Assembly (NCBI GenBank): GCA_002633005.1
Contig: NMRA01000721.1
Location: forward strand, 19,698-44,683
DNA from: Phoronis australis
Lineage: Eukaryota; Phoronida; Phoronidae
Length of the DNA: 24,986 nucleotides
Direction: 5' to 3'
The position numbers and the translations under genes were made by a program. Below, piece after piece: positions 1 to 9,291 of this stretch (its first letter is position 1; each line of letters begins with the position of its first letter). A model generated the notes under the pieces. The model saw nothing but the letters and a program-made list of their open reading frames with translations, did no database searches and was not told where the DNA came from.

Positions 1-586
1 ATATACACCCTGGTGGCCGGTATATTCCCATGGGTATATTTTGATTGTAATTTTCAGACACAACAGACGGGTTCAAAACGTTCCTAATCATAAAGAAAAC
101 ACTGCCCATGGTAGGCTTACTGCACACCCCGTTTTTTTTAGATTCAAATTTAAGCGCCCATAGCGGTAACCCGGACGAGCACGGTACTCAAGGTTGATTG
201 TTCAGAATTATTTTAAAGGCTTACAATTTAGCATGTGGAATTTCCAAAAATGGGACTCAAATCGTTGTTTGAAATTAACATGAAGAAAAAACTTAAAGGA
301 CTGTGATATAGTCTTCATTTTGAACATCTACCTTAAAGGAAAATTAGCCATGTTATTAAACGTTTGCAATAGTTTTCAAGGAATAAGTCTATGTCATAGG
401 TATAATTTGTCAATGGAAAGTTACCACTTCACAATATTTCGAGTACATTGTACTTGGAACACTGTCCATGCTTGTGAGATTTTTCAAGATACAGACCAAA
501 ACATGACCGTAGTTCGTTGTTAGCAGACAGAACACGCAAGAATACAATACGTTGATAACCAGTCCTTCAGCGAACGGTTTTACCGC
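1..586. other. Unassigned non-coding stretch
   Basis: No gene can be supported here. One weak possibility is an internal plus-strand exon at 58-110. It follows an acceptor-like TTGTAATTTTCAG, is open in two frames, and ends at ATG|GTAGGC, a mediocre donor. The short open frames on both strands between 320 and 628 overlap each other and have no recognisable domain. Confidence 0.4.
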
Positions 587-813
587 GTATTGCGTAGCCA
601 CACCACCAAATGACCATGTGTATTGCAAACCGAATCATCGCTTTACCGAGTATTACTTGGCCGCAATACCACAAGACCATGTATTACATAGCCACCATAC
701 CACATGACCAAGTATTACATAGCCACATCACCACATGACCATGTATTACATAGCCACATCACCACATTACCATGTATTACATAGCCACATCACCACAAGA
801 CCATGTATTACAT
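587..813. repeat. 31-bp minisatellite, about 7 copies
   Basis: The core GTATTACATAGCCACATCAC recurs with starts at 587, 620, 650, 681, 712, 743, 774 and 805. The last intervals are exactly 31 bp. The unit ends in CACATGACCAT or a close variant. The four copies on the 3' side are nearly identical and the first two are degenerate (GTATTGC in place of GTATTAC), so the array appears to have grown or been homogenised at its 3' end. Units are contiguous, with no unique spacers. Confidence 0.9.
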
Positions 814-2415
814 GTACTGAACACAACCTCAAAATGGCATAACGGGGGGCAGTGTAGTAAAACTACTAAATGAGGGTGGTAAATCGGATTCGTGTTTCAA
901 GACATCTGTGTAACAATCTACAGGCACCACTAAACAATGCCAAGTGAATAATAAATCAATAGCTTTCGTTCAAGGAAAAATATGAACAGTTAAACCTGGA
1001 CAGTTTTTGTACCGTGAAAACATGGCTGCGAAGTCGTAAAATGTGTTTGAGCCTATAACTTTAGAAAAACGCAATATTTTGAGGAAATATTTTACCGCTG
1101 TTTATAGATCCCATAGGACTACCTATGTGCCAAATTTGGTGAAAATCGGCTGACCCCCACATTGCCGCTCATGGCTGGTGCTCTCGTGGACTAGCACTTA
1201 ACAAACAGCTATGTAGCTATGTGTACAATTCCGTCTGACACCAAAATTTCACACAACCCCGGTGCTCAGTGGGTGAAACTTAGAGTTAACAGCCTACAGG
1301 GTGCCATGCATAATCTGGGAATGAACCTATATTCATCTTGCCTGTTACAGCCGTTTATAGATGTAAAAAGAGAATCTGATCAACCTTATTTTTCGTAATT
1401 CTTCGCTTTTGTAAGAATGAAAAATCCGTTTTCGTTTTGAAAACAGTGCATACTTGTGACACGTGCACGTACGCGTCATTTTGGAATATTTTGCGATATC
1501 TCTCGAAAGTTATTTCTGAAATTGGGTTTCTGATAATAAAATAGTAAAACATGTGATGAAACAAAACCACTTACGATTGTTGTGACATGTAGGCAACCTC
1601 ACATTTGATTGAATAACATGGAAATTGGCCAGCGGTAGCCTAGACGCACTGGCGCCCAAAGAACGCATCGCAATTTTTGCAGCAAAATAACCGAAGAACG
1701 TCAATTTTCCAACACCAAGGTAAATAATTAGTTGACTTAAAGCAGATTAAGAATTTTTAGTGAGGCATCATCAAATTTGGCGGCGACAGGCCTGATAAAT
1801 TATATACGCGACAGAAGCCGGAGGGAGTGAAATAAAGCCGACGGAGTGACGTCACCTAAGCCATTGAGCCGACGAACTGACTTCACCAAGGCCAGTACGA
1901 AACAAGCCACCCTCCCTTCTCGTCCAGGAAAAAACGGCCAGCGTGAAAAAAAATAGAACACCTTGAATCCAAACAGGGGGCCGGTGCAACACCTGGGACC
2001 AAGGCAGTGCCGAAACGGGCTCAACGAAGGTCTCTAGTGGAGCGGGGAAGACCGAGTTTGTGCAAACGATGAATTGGATATAACAGATGAATAAAAGAGC
2101 ACGGCCTTTAAATAGTTGTTGAAAAGATTATATAGCGTAACCGAATTAAATTATTTGCTTCATGTAAGTCTCAAAGATCTTCGAATTATTCCTGGCAGTC
2201 GGCACATGCATAATTACGTAAAACTTTCCTCAATTTCTAAATACGCTTTGATACTCCGCTAACGTACTGAGAGCTCCAGGTGTTTTGGGGGAGAGGGTGG
2301 AGTTAAGTAGTGTCCAAGTCCTCTGTAGTTGAACATCATACTTGAACTTTCTTAAACATAAGGCAGTAACTGAAGGTCACGTGGTCCATCACACCGGGAA
2401 ATTATGGATCGGCAT
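814..2415. other. Unassigned non-coding stretch
   Basis: I found no supportable gene. A minus-strand frame at about 1574-1653 starts with ATG and reads into a good donor sequence (ATC|GTAAGTGG, plus 1567-1574), but no partner exon was found. A perfect CRE palindrome TGACGTCA lies at 1847-1854 in a locally GC-richer patch (about 1780-2040). The rest is ordinary AT-rich sequence. Confidence 0.4.
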
Positions 2416-2719
2416 CTGTGGCGGTCTTAGGGAGGGGACTCAAGGAGGCCATGCCCCCCACTCAAATTCTACCAGATACCATTTGGGTGCGCGTAATCAG
2501 GGACATGTCGGGGGTGAATAAACAACGCATAGGCCTTGAAAAATCTGAACAATCCCCGTTTACTGTTTTTTTTAGTCAACAGGTCCTCAGCCCCAAACAT
2601 TCGATGCCCTCTGCCTCCCCACACATTTTAGGCTGGGCGCGCGCATACATTGTATGCCAAAAACTCTGGTTATTCCGGTGCCTTGGCCCCCGTAACTCAA
2701 AATCCTGGATCAGCCCCTG
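2416..2719 (+). mobile_element. hAT-like non-autonomous DNA transposon (MITE)
   Basis: The left end is CTGTGGCGGTCTTAG. The right end is the reverse complement of CAGGGGCTGATCCAGG. Together they form a diverged terminal inverted repeat close to the CAGTGGCGGATCCAG ends common in animal hAT-type elements. The five bases GGCAT occur immediately outside both ends (2411-2415 and 2720-2724), which may be a target-site duplication, although hAT elements usually make 8 bp. The first 80 bases match the element starting at 24909; for example, 21 of 25 bases agree in the block ending CCATTTG. A 154-codon open frame covers the element but is explained by it and is not a gene. Confidence 0.75.
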
Positions 2720-3089
2720 GGCATTGTCATTGCAAAGTAACCGGGATCCAACTAACAAATTTTCCCGGACCACTATGCTCAGCGTATTTGTTGTCACAAA
2801 GCGCTGTTGTGAATTTCACATTGCCTTTTGTACGTCGTCACTAGAACGAGAATACGACCCTCGTGAAGTTGAAACAACATAAAGACATGTGCATGTACAT
2901 GTACATGTAAGCAGCGTTGCCTGTTATTTGAAAAAGTAAACTGGCTTGTTACCGGGGGCGTGTCGCTCAGATGGGTGAAAGTTTTAGAACTTGCCTCCTT
3001 ACGAAAGTGAAGTATATCAGTTCCAACAAAAACCCTTTAAGGGTCTTTACTGACAAAATTACCAACAAAAGAGAACCTTTACCGATAAA
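2720..3089. other. Spacer between MITE and LINE remnant, with short ACATGT repeat
   Basis: It contains a short alternating repeat TGTGCATGTACATGTACATG at about 2887-2908. No coding sequence is recognised. The missing 5' part of the LINE might start a little upstream of 3090, but nothing before that position is convincingly reverse transcriptase. Confidence 0.5.
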
Positions 3090-5182
3090 CCATGGGAGTC
3101 CCCAAGACTAGACATGATATATCCTATGATGTTGCAAGAAGCTGGGATACCACTATTCCAAATACTCACAGCAAACTTACAAAGCCAGTCTTAGACTAGG
3201 TTTTATCCCCAAGACTTGGACGGAAGCTAGGGTAGTCTTCGTTCCTAAACCAGGGAAGAACTCATACCTTTTGGCTGAATCATTTAGGGCTATAACCTTA
3301 ACATCCTTTCTTCTTAAAGGACTGGAAAGGCTGAATCTGTGGCATCTTGATAAACAAGGAATAAAGAACAAACTTCTGAACAATCAGTAAGCTTATAGGC
3401 CTGGCTTCTCTACGGAGACCGCTCTACATCATCTGGTTGCTAGACTGGAAAGGGCTGTTTTTAATAAACAGTTTGCCCTCTGTGACTTCAGTGATCTTGT
3501 CGGTGCTTTCAGCAATGTTAAGCATGATGCAATCCGAATTGCACTGAACCACTTTAAGGTGAATAGGTGTCTTACCAGGTGGATCATTAACATGCTTGGA
3601 AGTCAATCTGTGACTGCTTGTCTAGCCAATGCGAGATTGGCGGTTCGCATCACCTGAGGAACACCTCAGGGTGGCGCTGCCTCACCCACCCTCTTTAACA
3701 TAGTTGTAGATGGTTTGCTTCGACAATTTTCTACTGACATGGGTCCAAGCTTGTATGTTCAAGCCTATGCAGATGATATTGTTCTCAGTGTGTCTAGCAT
3801 CGATCCTGACACATGTCGCTAACTTGCTCAAAGAGCACTGAATACAACAGCCACATGGGCTGAGTCAGTTGGCTTAGAAATTAGTGCTAACAAAACAAAG
3901 GTGATTATATTCACTTGTAAGCTTAATTGGTCATTGCAGCCTTTAACGATGAATGGTAAACATCTTGATATTGTAGACGAGGCGACTTACTTAGGTGTCA
4001 TTTTACACCATCGTCTTTCCTGGACCCTGCATATTACAGATAAAATCTCAAAAGCCAAATCTGCATTGGTGAAATGCAGTCGTGCGGTGGGTAAAACTTG
4101 AGGAATGTCTCCCAAGAATATGTTCTGTATTTATACTGCTGTTATTCGACCTATAATGTCCTATGCTTTGTCGGTATGGGTAACGTCATTAAAAAAGATT
4201 ATAAGTATCAACAAACTTAGGCAGCTGCAACGTCTATCTTGTCTGTGCGTAACCTCTGCTTTTCCAGGAACGCCTTCTGCAGCCCTAGAAATGATAATCG
4301 GTCTACCACCACTGAACATATACCTTGAGGGTGAAGCTGCATGTGCTGCACTTCGTCTCAGATATAATGGTCATTGGTTGAAAACTAACATCCCTGACTC
4401 CGTTGCACACAGAAGCCACAGGAATGTTTGCAATACGCTAATGGCCAAGACTGAGCAACTATGGAACATGCCTAATGATGTCCAGGTGACAGCTTTAAAT
4501 CATACACACAATTTCTTCACGGAAATTGGCGATGGATGGCCTACCGCAGAACACACGAATGAGGTGGTTCGTCATACGGAAGGCTCTAAACTGGAAAATG
4601 GCCAAACAGGTGCTGGGGTCTACTTTCCAAGCCTTCCTGTTGCAGATGCAGAAAACTGGGTATCGCTAAGCAATCTTGCCACGGTGTTTCAGGCTGACAT
4701 CACTGCAATTAATAAAGCTGCTCAACTGGGACAACAATATAACACTGAACTTGGCAATCGGCCAATTACCATCTTTTCAGATAGCCAGGCAGCAATAAAA
4801 GCCCTAAAGAAACTAAGGGTCAACTCTTGATGTGTTTGTGCTTGTATTAATGAGCCTAACAAGCTTGCAATTGAAAGAACCGTCAATATACGCTGGGTCA
4901 GGGCCCATGTGGGAAATGATGGCAATGAGAATGCAGAGAGTCTCGCAAAGATAGGAGCAAGCGTTCTGCATTTTGTGCCTGAACCTGCTATCCCGGTGTC
5001 TTACGGATGTTGCAGGATGAGTATACGCAGCTGGGTACATACCCAGTCAGCAGCCCAGTGGGCATCACTTAACTCCTGCAGAGAGACCAAGGAGAATTTT
5101 CCCAACAGTGGAGGTGAAACTCAGTCAGAAGATCTACAGATGGGTGCAATTTATCGAGGGACAGAGCAGACTGCTTGAATAA
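3090..5182 (+). pseudogene. 5'-truncated non-LTR retrotransposon (LINE): reverse transcriptase plus RNase H, inactivated
   Basis: The reading runs in one main frame (frame 1) from 3181 to about 5080. Visible reverse-transcriptase landmarks are PWESPRLDM (3090, frame 3), KTWTEARVVFVPKPGK, LTSFLLKGLERL, AYRPGFSTETALHHL, GTPQGGAASPTLFNIVVDGL and the catalytic box AYADDIVL (YADD at 3766-3777). An RNase H domain follows: HTEGSK (4573), FQADI, FSDSQAAIKAL (about 4774) and WVRAHVGNDGNENAESLAK (from 4894). An RT followed by a cellular-type RNase H is typical of the I/R1/LOA group of LINEs. The upstream endonuclease is absent. In-frame stops lie at 3388, 3655, 3820, 4099 and 4828. There is one frameshift near 3178, and another near 5080, after which the tail continues in frame 2 (VEVKLSQKIYRWVQFIEG) to a stop at 5180. 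No poly-A tail is seen. The copy is dead. The clade assignment is my inference. Confidence 0.93.
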
Positions 5183-5825
5183 TGACTGGTTTTACGTCAC
5201 GTTATTTTCATACAAAACACTTGTATAAACCTTTCAACTTCTGAAACGCAGGGTGAAAATGGTTGAACAAATAACAATCTCTTAAACCGCCGTGACACCG
5301 ATGAAGCTCTTTGGATCGTACAGTTGAACTGCTTGGCCGATAATAAGTAGATGATTTCTATACACTAATCTTTTTCTTTAAAATGAATGTCTCCTCCAAC
5401 TGTCAGTTATCTGCATTTTCACTGCGAAGGAACAAAGCTGTTTTACTATTTTGCAAAAATCTGAGTTTCGAAATACAGTTAACTTCATTTTGAAAAATAT
5501 TCACAAATAGATCAATACGTACTTTATGACTGTCTACAAAATCATACAGACGTGGAGTAGGGTGGACAGATAAATGCTGACTTGTAGTGCGACATGTGTC
5601 GACTTGTGGAAAATATTACTATTGATCACTAATGGAAAGTCAAAATGAATCAACATTCCGATAAGGCTCCAGCACAGTCAGTAAGCGTTGAAAGAGGTGA
5701 ACGTATGCACTGAATTCTATAGGCGCACATGCATGTTGGTACACAGGTAGACAAACAGCTTGGAATAACGCTGTTGATCGCACCTGATGGCTTCCTGATT
5801 TTGATTTTGTTGGTGTCAAAAAGCA
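5183..5825. other. Unassigned stretch after the LINE
   Basis: AT-rich sequence without a recognisable gene. The 3' untranslated part of the LINE may extend into it, but no poly-A or simple-repeat tail marks an end. Open frames here are short and featureless. Confidence 0.4.
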
Positions 5826-6036
5826 ACGTGTATTGGCAGGGGTCCATCACATTGCATACAATTCAACTTGTATTGGCAGGGTTGCATCACATTGCATATA
5901 CAACTTAACGTGTATTGGCTGGGGCACATCGCATTCCATATACAATTTAACGTGTATTGGCAAGGGTATATCGCATTGCATATACAATTTAACGTGTATC
6001 GGCAGGGGTACATCTCATTGCATACTGTATATAGTA
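5826..6036. repeat. 42-bp minisatellite, 5 copies
   Basis: Units begin at the block CGTGTATTGGCAGGGG and continue through CATCACATTGCATATACAA. TATTGG starts at 5831, 5871, 5913 and 5955, and TATCGG at 5997, giving intervals of 40, 42, 42 and 42 bp. Because 42 is a multiple of three, overlapping frames stay open on both strands and encode a 14-residue repeat such as NLTCIGRGTSHCIY. These frames are a by-product of the repeat and are not called as genes. Confidence 0.9.
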
Positions 6037-6298
6037 CATGTACAATTCAACACCGCCGAGTGCAGCTTGAACCTGCCTCTCGTTCAGTAACGCTAGGGCC
6101 TCGTTAAAAAGCAAGACTTCGAGATATTACGTGAGGTGTTGCCGTGTATTTCCAACGAGAACACATGATTCTCATTAGATTTTAAGTAGGTCCTAGCGTA
6201 GGTCCTAGCGCTACTGACAGCACGCCAGGTTACAACGTTCTAGTCACACGGCAAGTAAAAAAGTTGAAGTATCGACCCCGGACCACACGCTTGTGCAA
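6037..6298. other. Spacer with a 12-bp tandem doublet
   Basis: TAGGTCCTAGCG is repeated back to back at about 6187-6210. Nothing else is recognised. Confidence 0.5.
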
Positions 6299-6817
6299 AT
6301 GTCTGTTGTCATTGAGCGTTGTACACATGAAATAGCGCTATACCTTAGGCAGTTACCTCAACCAAGCAATGAAGAGCTGTCTGCAAAATGGCAAGTGACA
6401 CTTGTAACGGGTCAATTCAACTACCTTCATTGGCCAACTTTTACGGCTATTTTAAGATTCCAGCTTGGCAGTATTCTCAGAAGCAAGCGTAGAACCCGCA
6501 ATAACGCCGGAATAATGCTCCACTGCCGTGGCATGGGAATATTTTACTACTTAAAGCTTTCTTGTTCTCTTGCAAAGTATACTGAGAATGTAAATATCTT
6601 CAGCTTGCCAGTAGGCCTACATTTGCATGATGTGAAAAGTTGTTTCCAGTCAAGTGTCGTTGGCTTCAACTGTGAACAACTCAGACCACCACTTTCAGTT
6701 TATGCTCGCCACAGAATACACGGTTACTCAATCGCTTGCGGCGGGAAAATGATAGACCCAGTTATTGTGCGCGTGTACACTGTATCAATGCTTTGTATCT
6801 TATTCTCATTTGTCTAA
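6299..6817 (+). CDS. Unrecognised 172-codon open reading frame
   Basis: I do not recognise this protein. It runs from an ATG at 6299 to TAA at 6815. It has a basic stretch RSKRRTRN near residues 61-68, many cysteines and histidines spread without a repeated zinc-finger spacing, and a hydrophobic C-terminus (VSMLCILFSFV) that could be a short membrane segment. No signal peptide is clear, no introns are marked and no promoter element is obvious. A frame this long is uncommon at this base composition: by hand I estimate well under one expected in 25 kb. That is the only reason to list it. It could equally be a chance frame, or an old mobile-element fragment in a family I cannot place. Confidence 0.2.
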   Translation: MSVVIERCTHEIALYLRQLPQPSNEELSAKWQVTLVTGQFNYLHWPTFTAILRFQLGSILRSKRRTRNNAGIMLHCRGMGIFYYLKLSCSLAKYTENVNIFSLPVGLHLHDVKSCFQSSVVGFNCEQLRPPLSVYARHRIHGYSIACGGKMIDPVIVRVYTVSMLCILFSFV

Positions 6818-7869
6818 TCTGTTGATACAGTAAATTTCCTTATTTATGCCCATCCTGATTTAACCCTGACTTGAGCTCCTTGGGTTCTACCATATTGGGG
6901 CTGTCCAGGGACTCACGTGCATGCGCGCACCCAGTCTTCAAAATGGGGGACTCGAATTCCTGACGTTATGGACCTGTTGTTAACAAGAGAGCGGGCAGAC
7001 CTTTTTGGTACATGTCACGAGTTCTTGTGTGACTTTTCGCGAGGTTGTGTTAGCAGAACCTATCCAATACTTCAGAAGGACCATACTTAGTATCCGTTAC
7101 GCACGGGACCTTTTTGTTACATTAGGAGTAGGATTGGTTCATATTATGTGGAGGTGGTGTAGGACTTTACAAAACCGGTTGAAGAAGTGTGGTTTTTCAT
7201 CAATGTACGTTTGAAAGACGTAAGGTTTGGACATACTTTTGAAATAGTAGGAATTAGGGTAGATTAAAAACAAAAAACATTTGTCTGCTTAAAAAAACGT
7301 AACATTGAAGCATAAAAACAACCTTCATACCCTTTGATATCCCTGTTCCATGTTTGCAAAGAAGTTGAAACTCGGGTTAGTTGTCGGTATTTTCAAAGAC
7401 TGCAGCGTACTTGGCTAAGGTGGTTCAAGTTTTGTGCGGCATACAGTCGACATAAATAATTGAGTATGTAACCTGCTGTTGAATTGCGGGATAGATTTTG
7501 ACAGGTCCAGGTATTTATTTCTGAAGTATTAATGTAATCTTTATTTATGTTAAAGGTTTTACTAGCGTCCTATTTATTTGTACTCGAATGTGAATTCGTT
7601 GAAATCGCTGATCCAAATCCTGGCCAAATGTGCGCATTATGCTGAGACCAACCGTCTGATCAGGGCCACCGAAGAGTAATTTGGTTAACTCGCTCACTAG
7701 ACTATGGCTGAAGGTCCCCGTAAGGACAAGAGTTCACCAGTCACTACCATTGGAAGAAATTTGGCGGACATTTTTCGTCAAAAAGTTTACCAGATAGTTT
7801 TCATCAAAACGGAGAAAAGAAAAATGGATTTGTGAAGACAGGATTAAGTAGTAGGCCTACCAGAGCCTC
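6818..7869. other. Unassigned stretch with a candidate minus-strand exon and repeat fragments
   Basis: At 6920-6934 the 15-mer CATGCGCGCACCCAG is shared exactly with 18085-18099 and probably marks a fragment of a dispersed repeat. On the minus strand, 7545-7707 follows an acceptor-like CTCTTGTCC...CCTTCAG, stays open for 54 codons (containing ELTKLLFGGPDQTVG) and ends in TAA. That is compatible with a terminal exon but has no recognised homology. The palindrome GTAGGCCTAC occurs at 7851-7860. Confidence 0.35.
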
Positions 7870-8065
7870 TTAAAAACACCCATCTTCGAAGTGACGTGAA
7901 CAAATGTACAAGTTTTTTTTTGGAAGAACAACTTCCATTCACGTCGACGCGAGAACATAACTTTTTCTCCCACAGCGGATTTTGGGGTCTCCGTACACTA
8001 TGGAAGCTAACGCCTCTGCATTTCGCCTGCGTAGCCGAACAACCGGCCACACAGCAGCCGACCAT
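7870..8065 (-). pseudogene. THAP-type C2CH zinc-finger domain, broken by a single frameshift
   Basis: The frame opens at ATG (8065) with MVGCCVAGCS, followed by GVSFHSVRRPQNPLWEKKL. This matches the start of THAP domains: first zinc Cys pair spaced C-x4-C (residues 4 and 9), the VSFH block, a Pro and then a Trp. The expected second half (ICSxHF) is missing in this frame but appears in the neighbouring frame as LYICSRHFEDGCF (7873-7911), giving the C-x2-H pair and the conserved Phe. The two halves join across nine A residues (plus-strand T run 7913-7921), where a one-base change restores register. A TAA (7870-7872) follows directly, so the usual C-terminal AVPTIF-type end is absent. THAP domains bind DNA in animal transcription factors and in P-element transposases. 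Whether this is a pseudogene, a homopolymer sequencing error in a real exon, or a P-element remnant cannot be settled here. Confidence 0.8.
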
Positions 8066-8087
8066 GATTAGCAGACGACGTACTTGC

Positions 8088-8140
8088 CGGAAATTACACC
8101 AGATAATTTAGCCAAGTGTCGCCAGTGAATAATGACGTAA
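8088..8140 (-). promoter_or_regulatory. ETS-like and CRE-like sites upstream of the THAP start codon
   Basis: Read on the minus strand, a CRE variant TTACGTCA (plus 8133-8140) lies about 70 bases and a TTCCGG ETS core (plus 8088-8093) about 25 bases upstream of the ATG at 8065. The pairing resembles TATA-less housekeeping promoters. Function is inferred from motif and position only. Confidence 0.35.
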
Positions 8141-8274
8141 GGGCTTGTGCGCAAGCTCACAGATTTCGTCCATTGAAAGTATACGGTTGACGAATATGCA
8201 TCGACACGCAAAGTGGTATCGGCCTGACAACCTATTACGCAACAGCTACTCTAGCCTAAAAATAGCAGCCTACC

Positions 8275-8371
8275 AGCTGGTCGGCTGATGGCCGGTCGGC
8301 TGAAGGGTCGGCTGAAGGGTCGGCTAGTTTGCCGACCGGTCGGCGGCTAGTCGAATTTCCGACCGGGCGGA
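8275..8371. repeat. GC-rich GGTCGGC direct and inverted repeats
   Basis: GGTCGGCTGA-type units repeat at about 8279, 8294, 8306 and 8318 (two spaced GGTCGGCTGAAG). They are followed by inverted versions, GCCGACCGGTCGGCGG and CCGACCGGGCGG, able to pair with them. The block stands out as GC-rich in an AT-rich setting, about 210 bases upstream of the THAP start. Confidence 0.75.
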
Positions 8372-9129
8372 CAAAAATTCGTGATGTGTGCTGTACATGA
8401 AAACACTATGTATACCGCGTTAATAACGATTGTGGACTGCTCCTACTGTATGTGTGTCTACGGCCCACCCACTGCGTTTCCTAGATAAACATCCCAAGGC
8501 ACCTACAACGGACGTTTAATTAGTGCTGAAAAAGCAACGATTTCACAACTCCAGAGGATGGATTTAGATTTAGATTTAGAGAATTTAGTCAAGTACCTCG
8601 TTGGGGCTGTTTCATAGAATCGGCACTAACCTCCGATCCAACTGTTCTATGACGTCATGAAATTCCCAGTTCACGGCACAATTTGATGAGAGACGGTGAT
8701 TTGTAATAAAGTCATAAAAACAGTACAATTTTTGCTGTGTTATATCACATAGTAGCTGAAGGTTTCGATATTCTTGTCCGTAACAGGATAACAGTGGACA
8801 ACTTTAGTATAATGTAAATATTCCACGGCAAATAACAATTTGCAATGGACGTAACGGTGAGGACATAAAGAGTACTCGGAGGTCTGTTTTTTGTTAATTA
8901 GCAATATAACATGAATACGAAGTGGCTTGGATTTCAAATTATGCATACCTCCCTGTTTAGGACAAATACGTGAAAAAGGGATATCTTTCTAGTAAAATTG
9001 GTGTCCAAACATTGTTTATGGAATGATAATTTTCAATAACAACTCTATTAATTAGCAAACGTACATGTATCCTTTTCAAATTCTATTGACAAAAGCACAG
9101 ACACTGTGATAAAATGAAATGATACTTAC
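8372..9129. other. Probable intron 1 of the 9195 minus-strand gene; otherwise unassigned
   Basis: It holds a short GATTTA repeat (about 8560-8581) and a perfect CRE palindrome TGACGTCA at 8650-8657. A minus-strand frame ending at the TAA at about 8744 could follow an acceptor-like AG near 8887, but the tract before that AG is A-rich, so I do not call it as exon 2. Confidence 0.4.
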
Positions 9130-9195
9130 CTCTTTCTTTTCATCTTCGGTGAGGAGGTAACCTTCAGATCCGCCACTTGCCTTTTTTGCTGCCAT
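9130..9195 (-). CDS. First coding exon of a spliced minus-strand gene, 22 codons
   Basis: The exon begins with ATG at 9195 in the context GAAGATGGCAGC. It encodes a 22-residue N-terminus starting MAAKKASGGSEGYLLTEDEK, and ends at GAG|GTAAGTATC (donor GT at plus 9128-9129), an essentially perfect animal splice donor, in phase 0. The AAGATGGC around the start matches the YY1/TISU initiator found in genes with very short 5' untranslated regions. The composition (small and charged residues, no stops) and the coincidence of start, frame and donor make this a convincing exon although it is too short for standard open-frame searches. I do not recognise the protein. Later exons should lie at lower coordinates on the minus strand; none could be assigned with confidence. 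Confidence 0.75.
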
Positions 9196-9283
9196 CTTCT
9201 TTCAATGTGCCTTTGAATCTGTGCCAACTCTGTGCGACGGGACTGTTATTTTCAGGTTGTGATTCGTTATTGTAAAAACCCAT

Positions 9284-9291
9284 TGACGTCA
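9284..9291 (-). promoter_or_regulatory. CRE palindrome TGACGTCA in the presumed promoter of the 9195 gene
   Basis: A full CREB/ATF palindrome lies 89 bases upstream of the ATG at 9195. No TATA box is apparent between them. Together with the YY1/TISU-like start context this fits a TATA-less promoter with a short leader. Confidence 0.5.

Noticed and set aside
2418-2882. 154-codon plus-strand open frame
   Set aside because: It lies largely inside the MITE at 2416-2719, follows that element's sequence, and has no recognisable domain. The related copy at 24909 shows the sequence is transposon, not gene.
5816-6107. Three overlapping open frames rich in NLTCIGRG-type repeats
   Set aside because: They arise because the 42-bp minisatellite unit is a multiple of three. 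No start, splice or promoter evidence supports them.
7600-7720. Small nuclear RNA or tRNA gene
   Set aside because: A loose Sm-like AATTTGG was noticed on the plus strand, but no snRNA signature or tRNA A/B box pair could be recognised.
8744-8886. Possible exon 2 of the 9195 gene (frame containing TSEYSLCPHRYVHC)
   Set aside because: The frame joins in phase, but the tract before the candidate acceptor AG is A-rich instead of pyrimidine-rich, so splice support is lacking.
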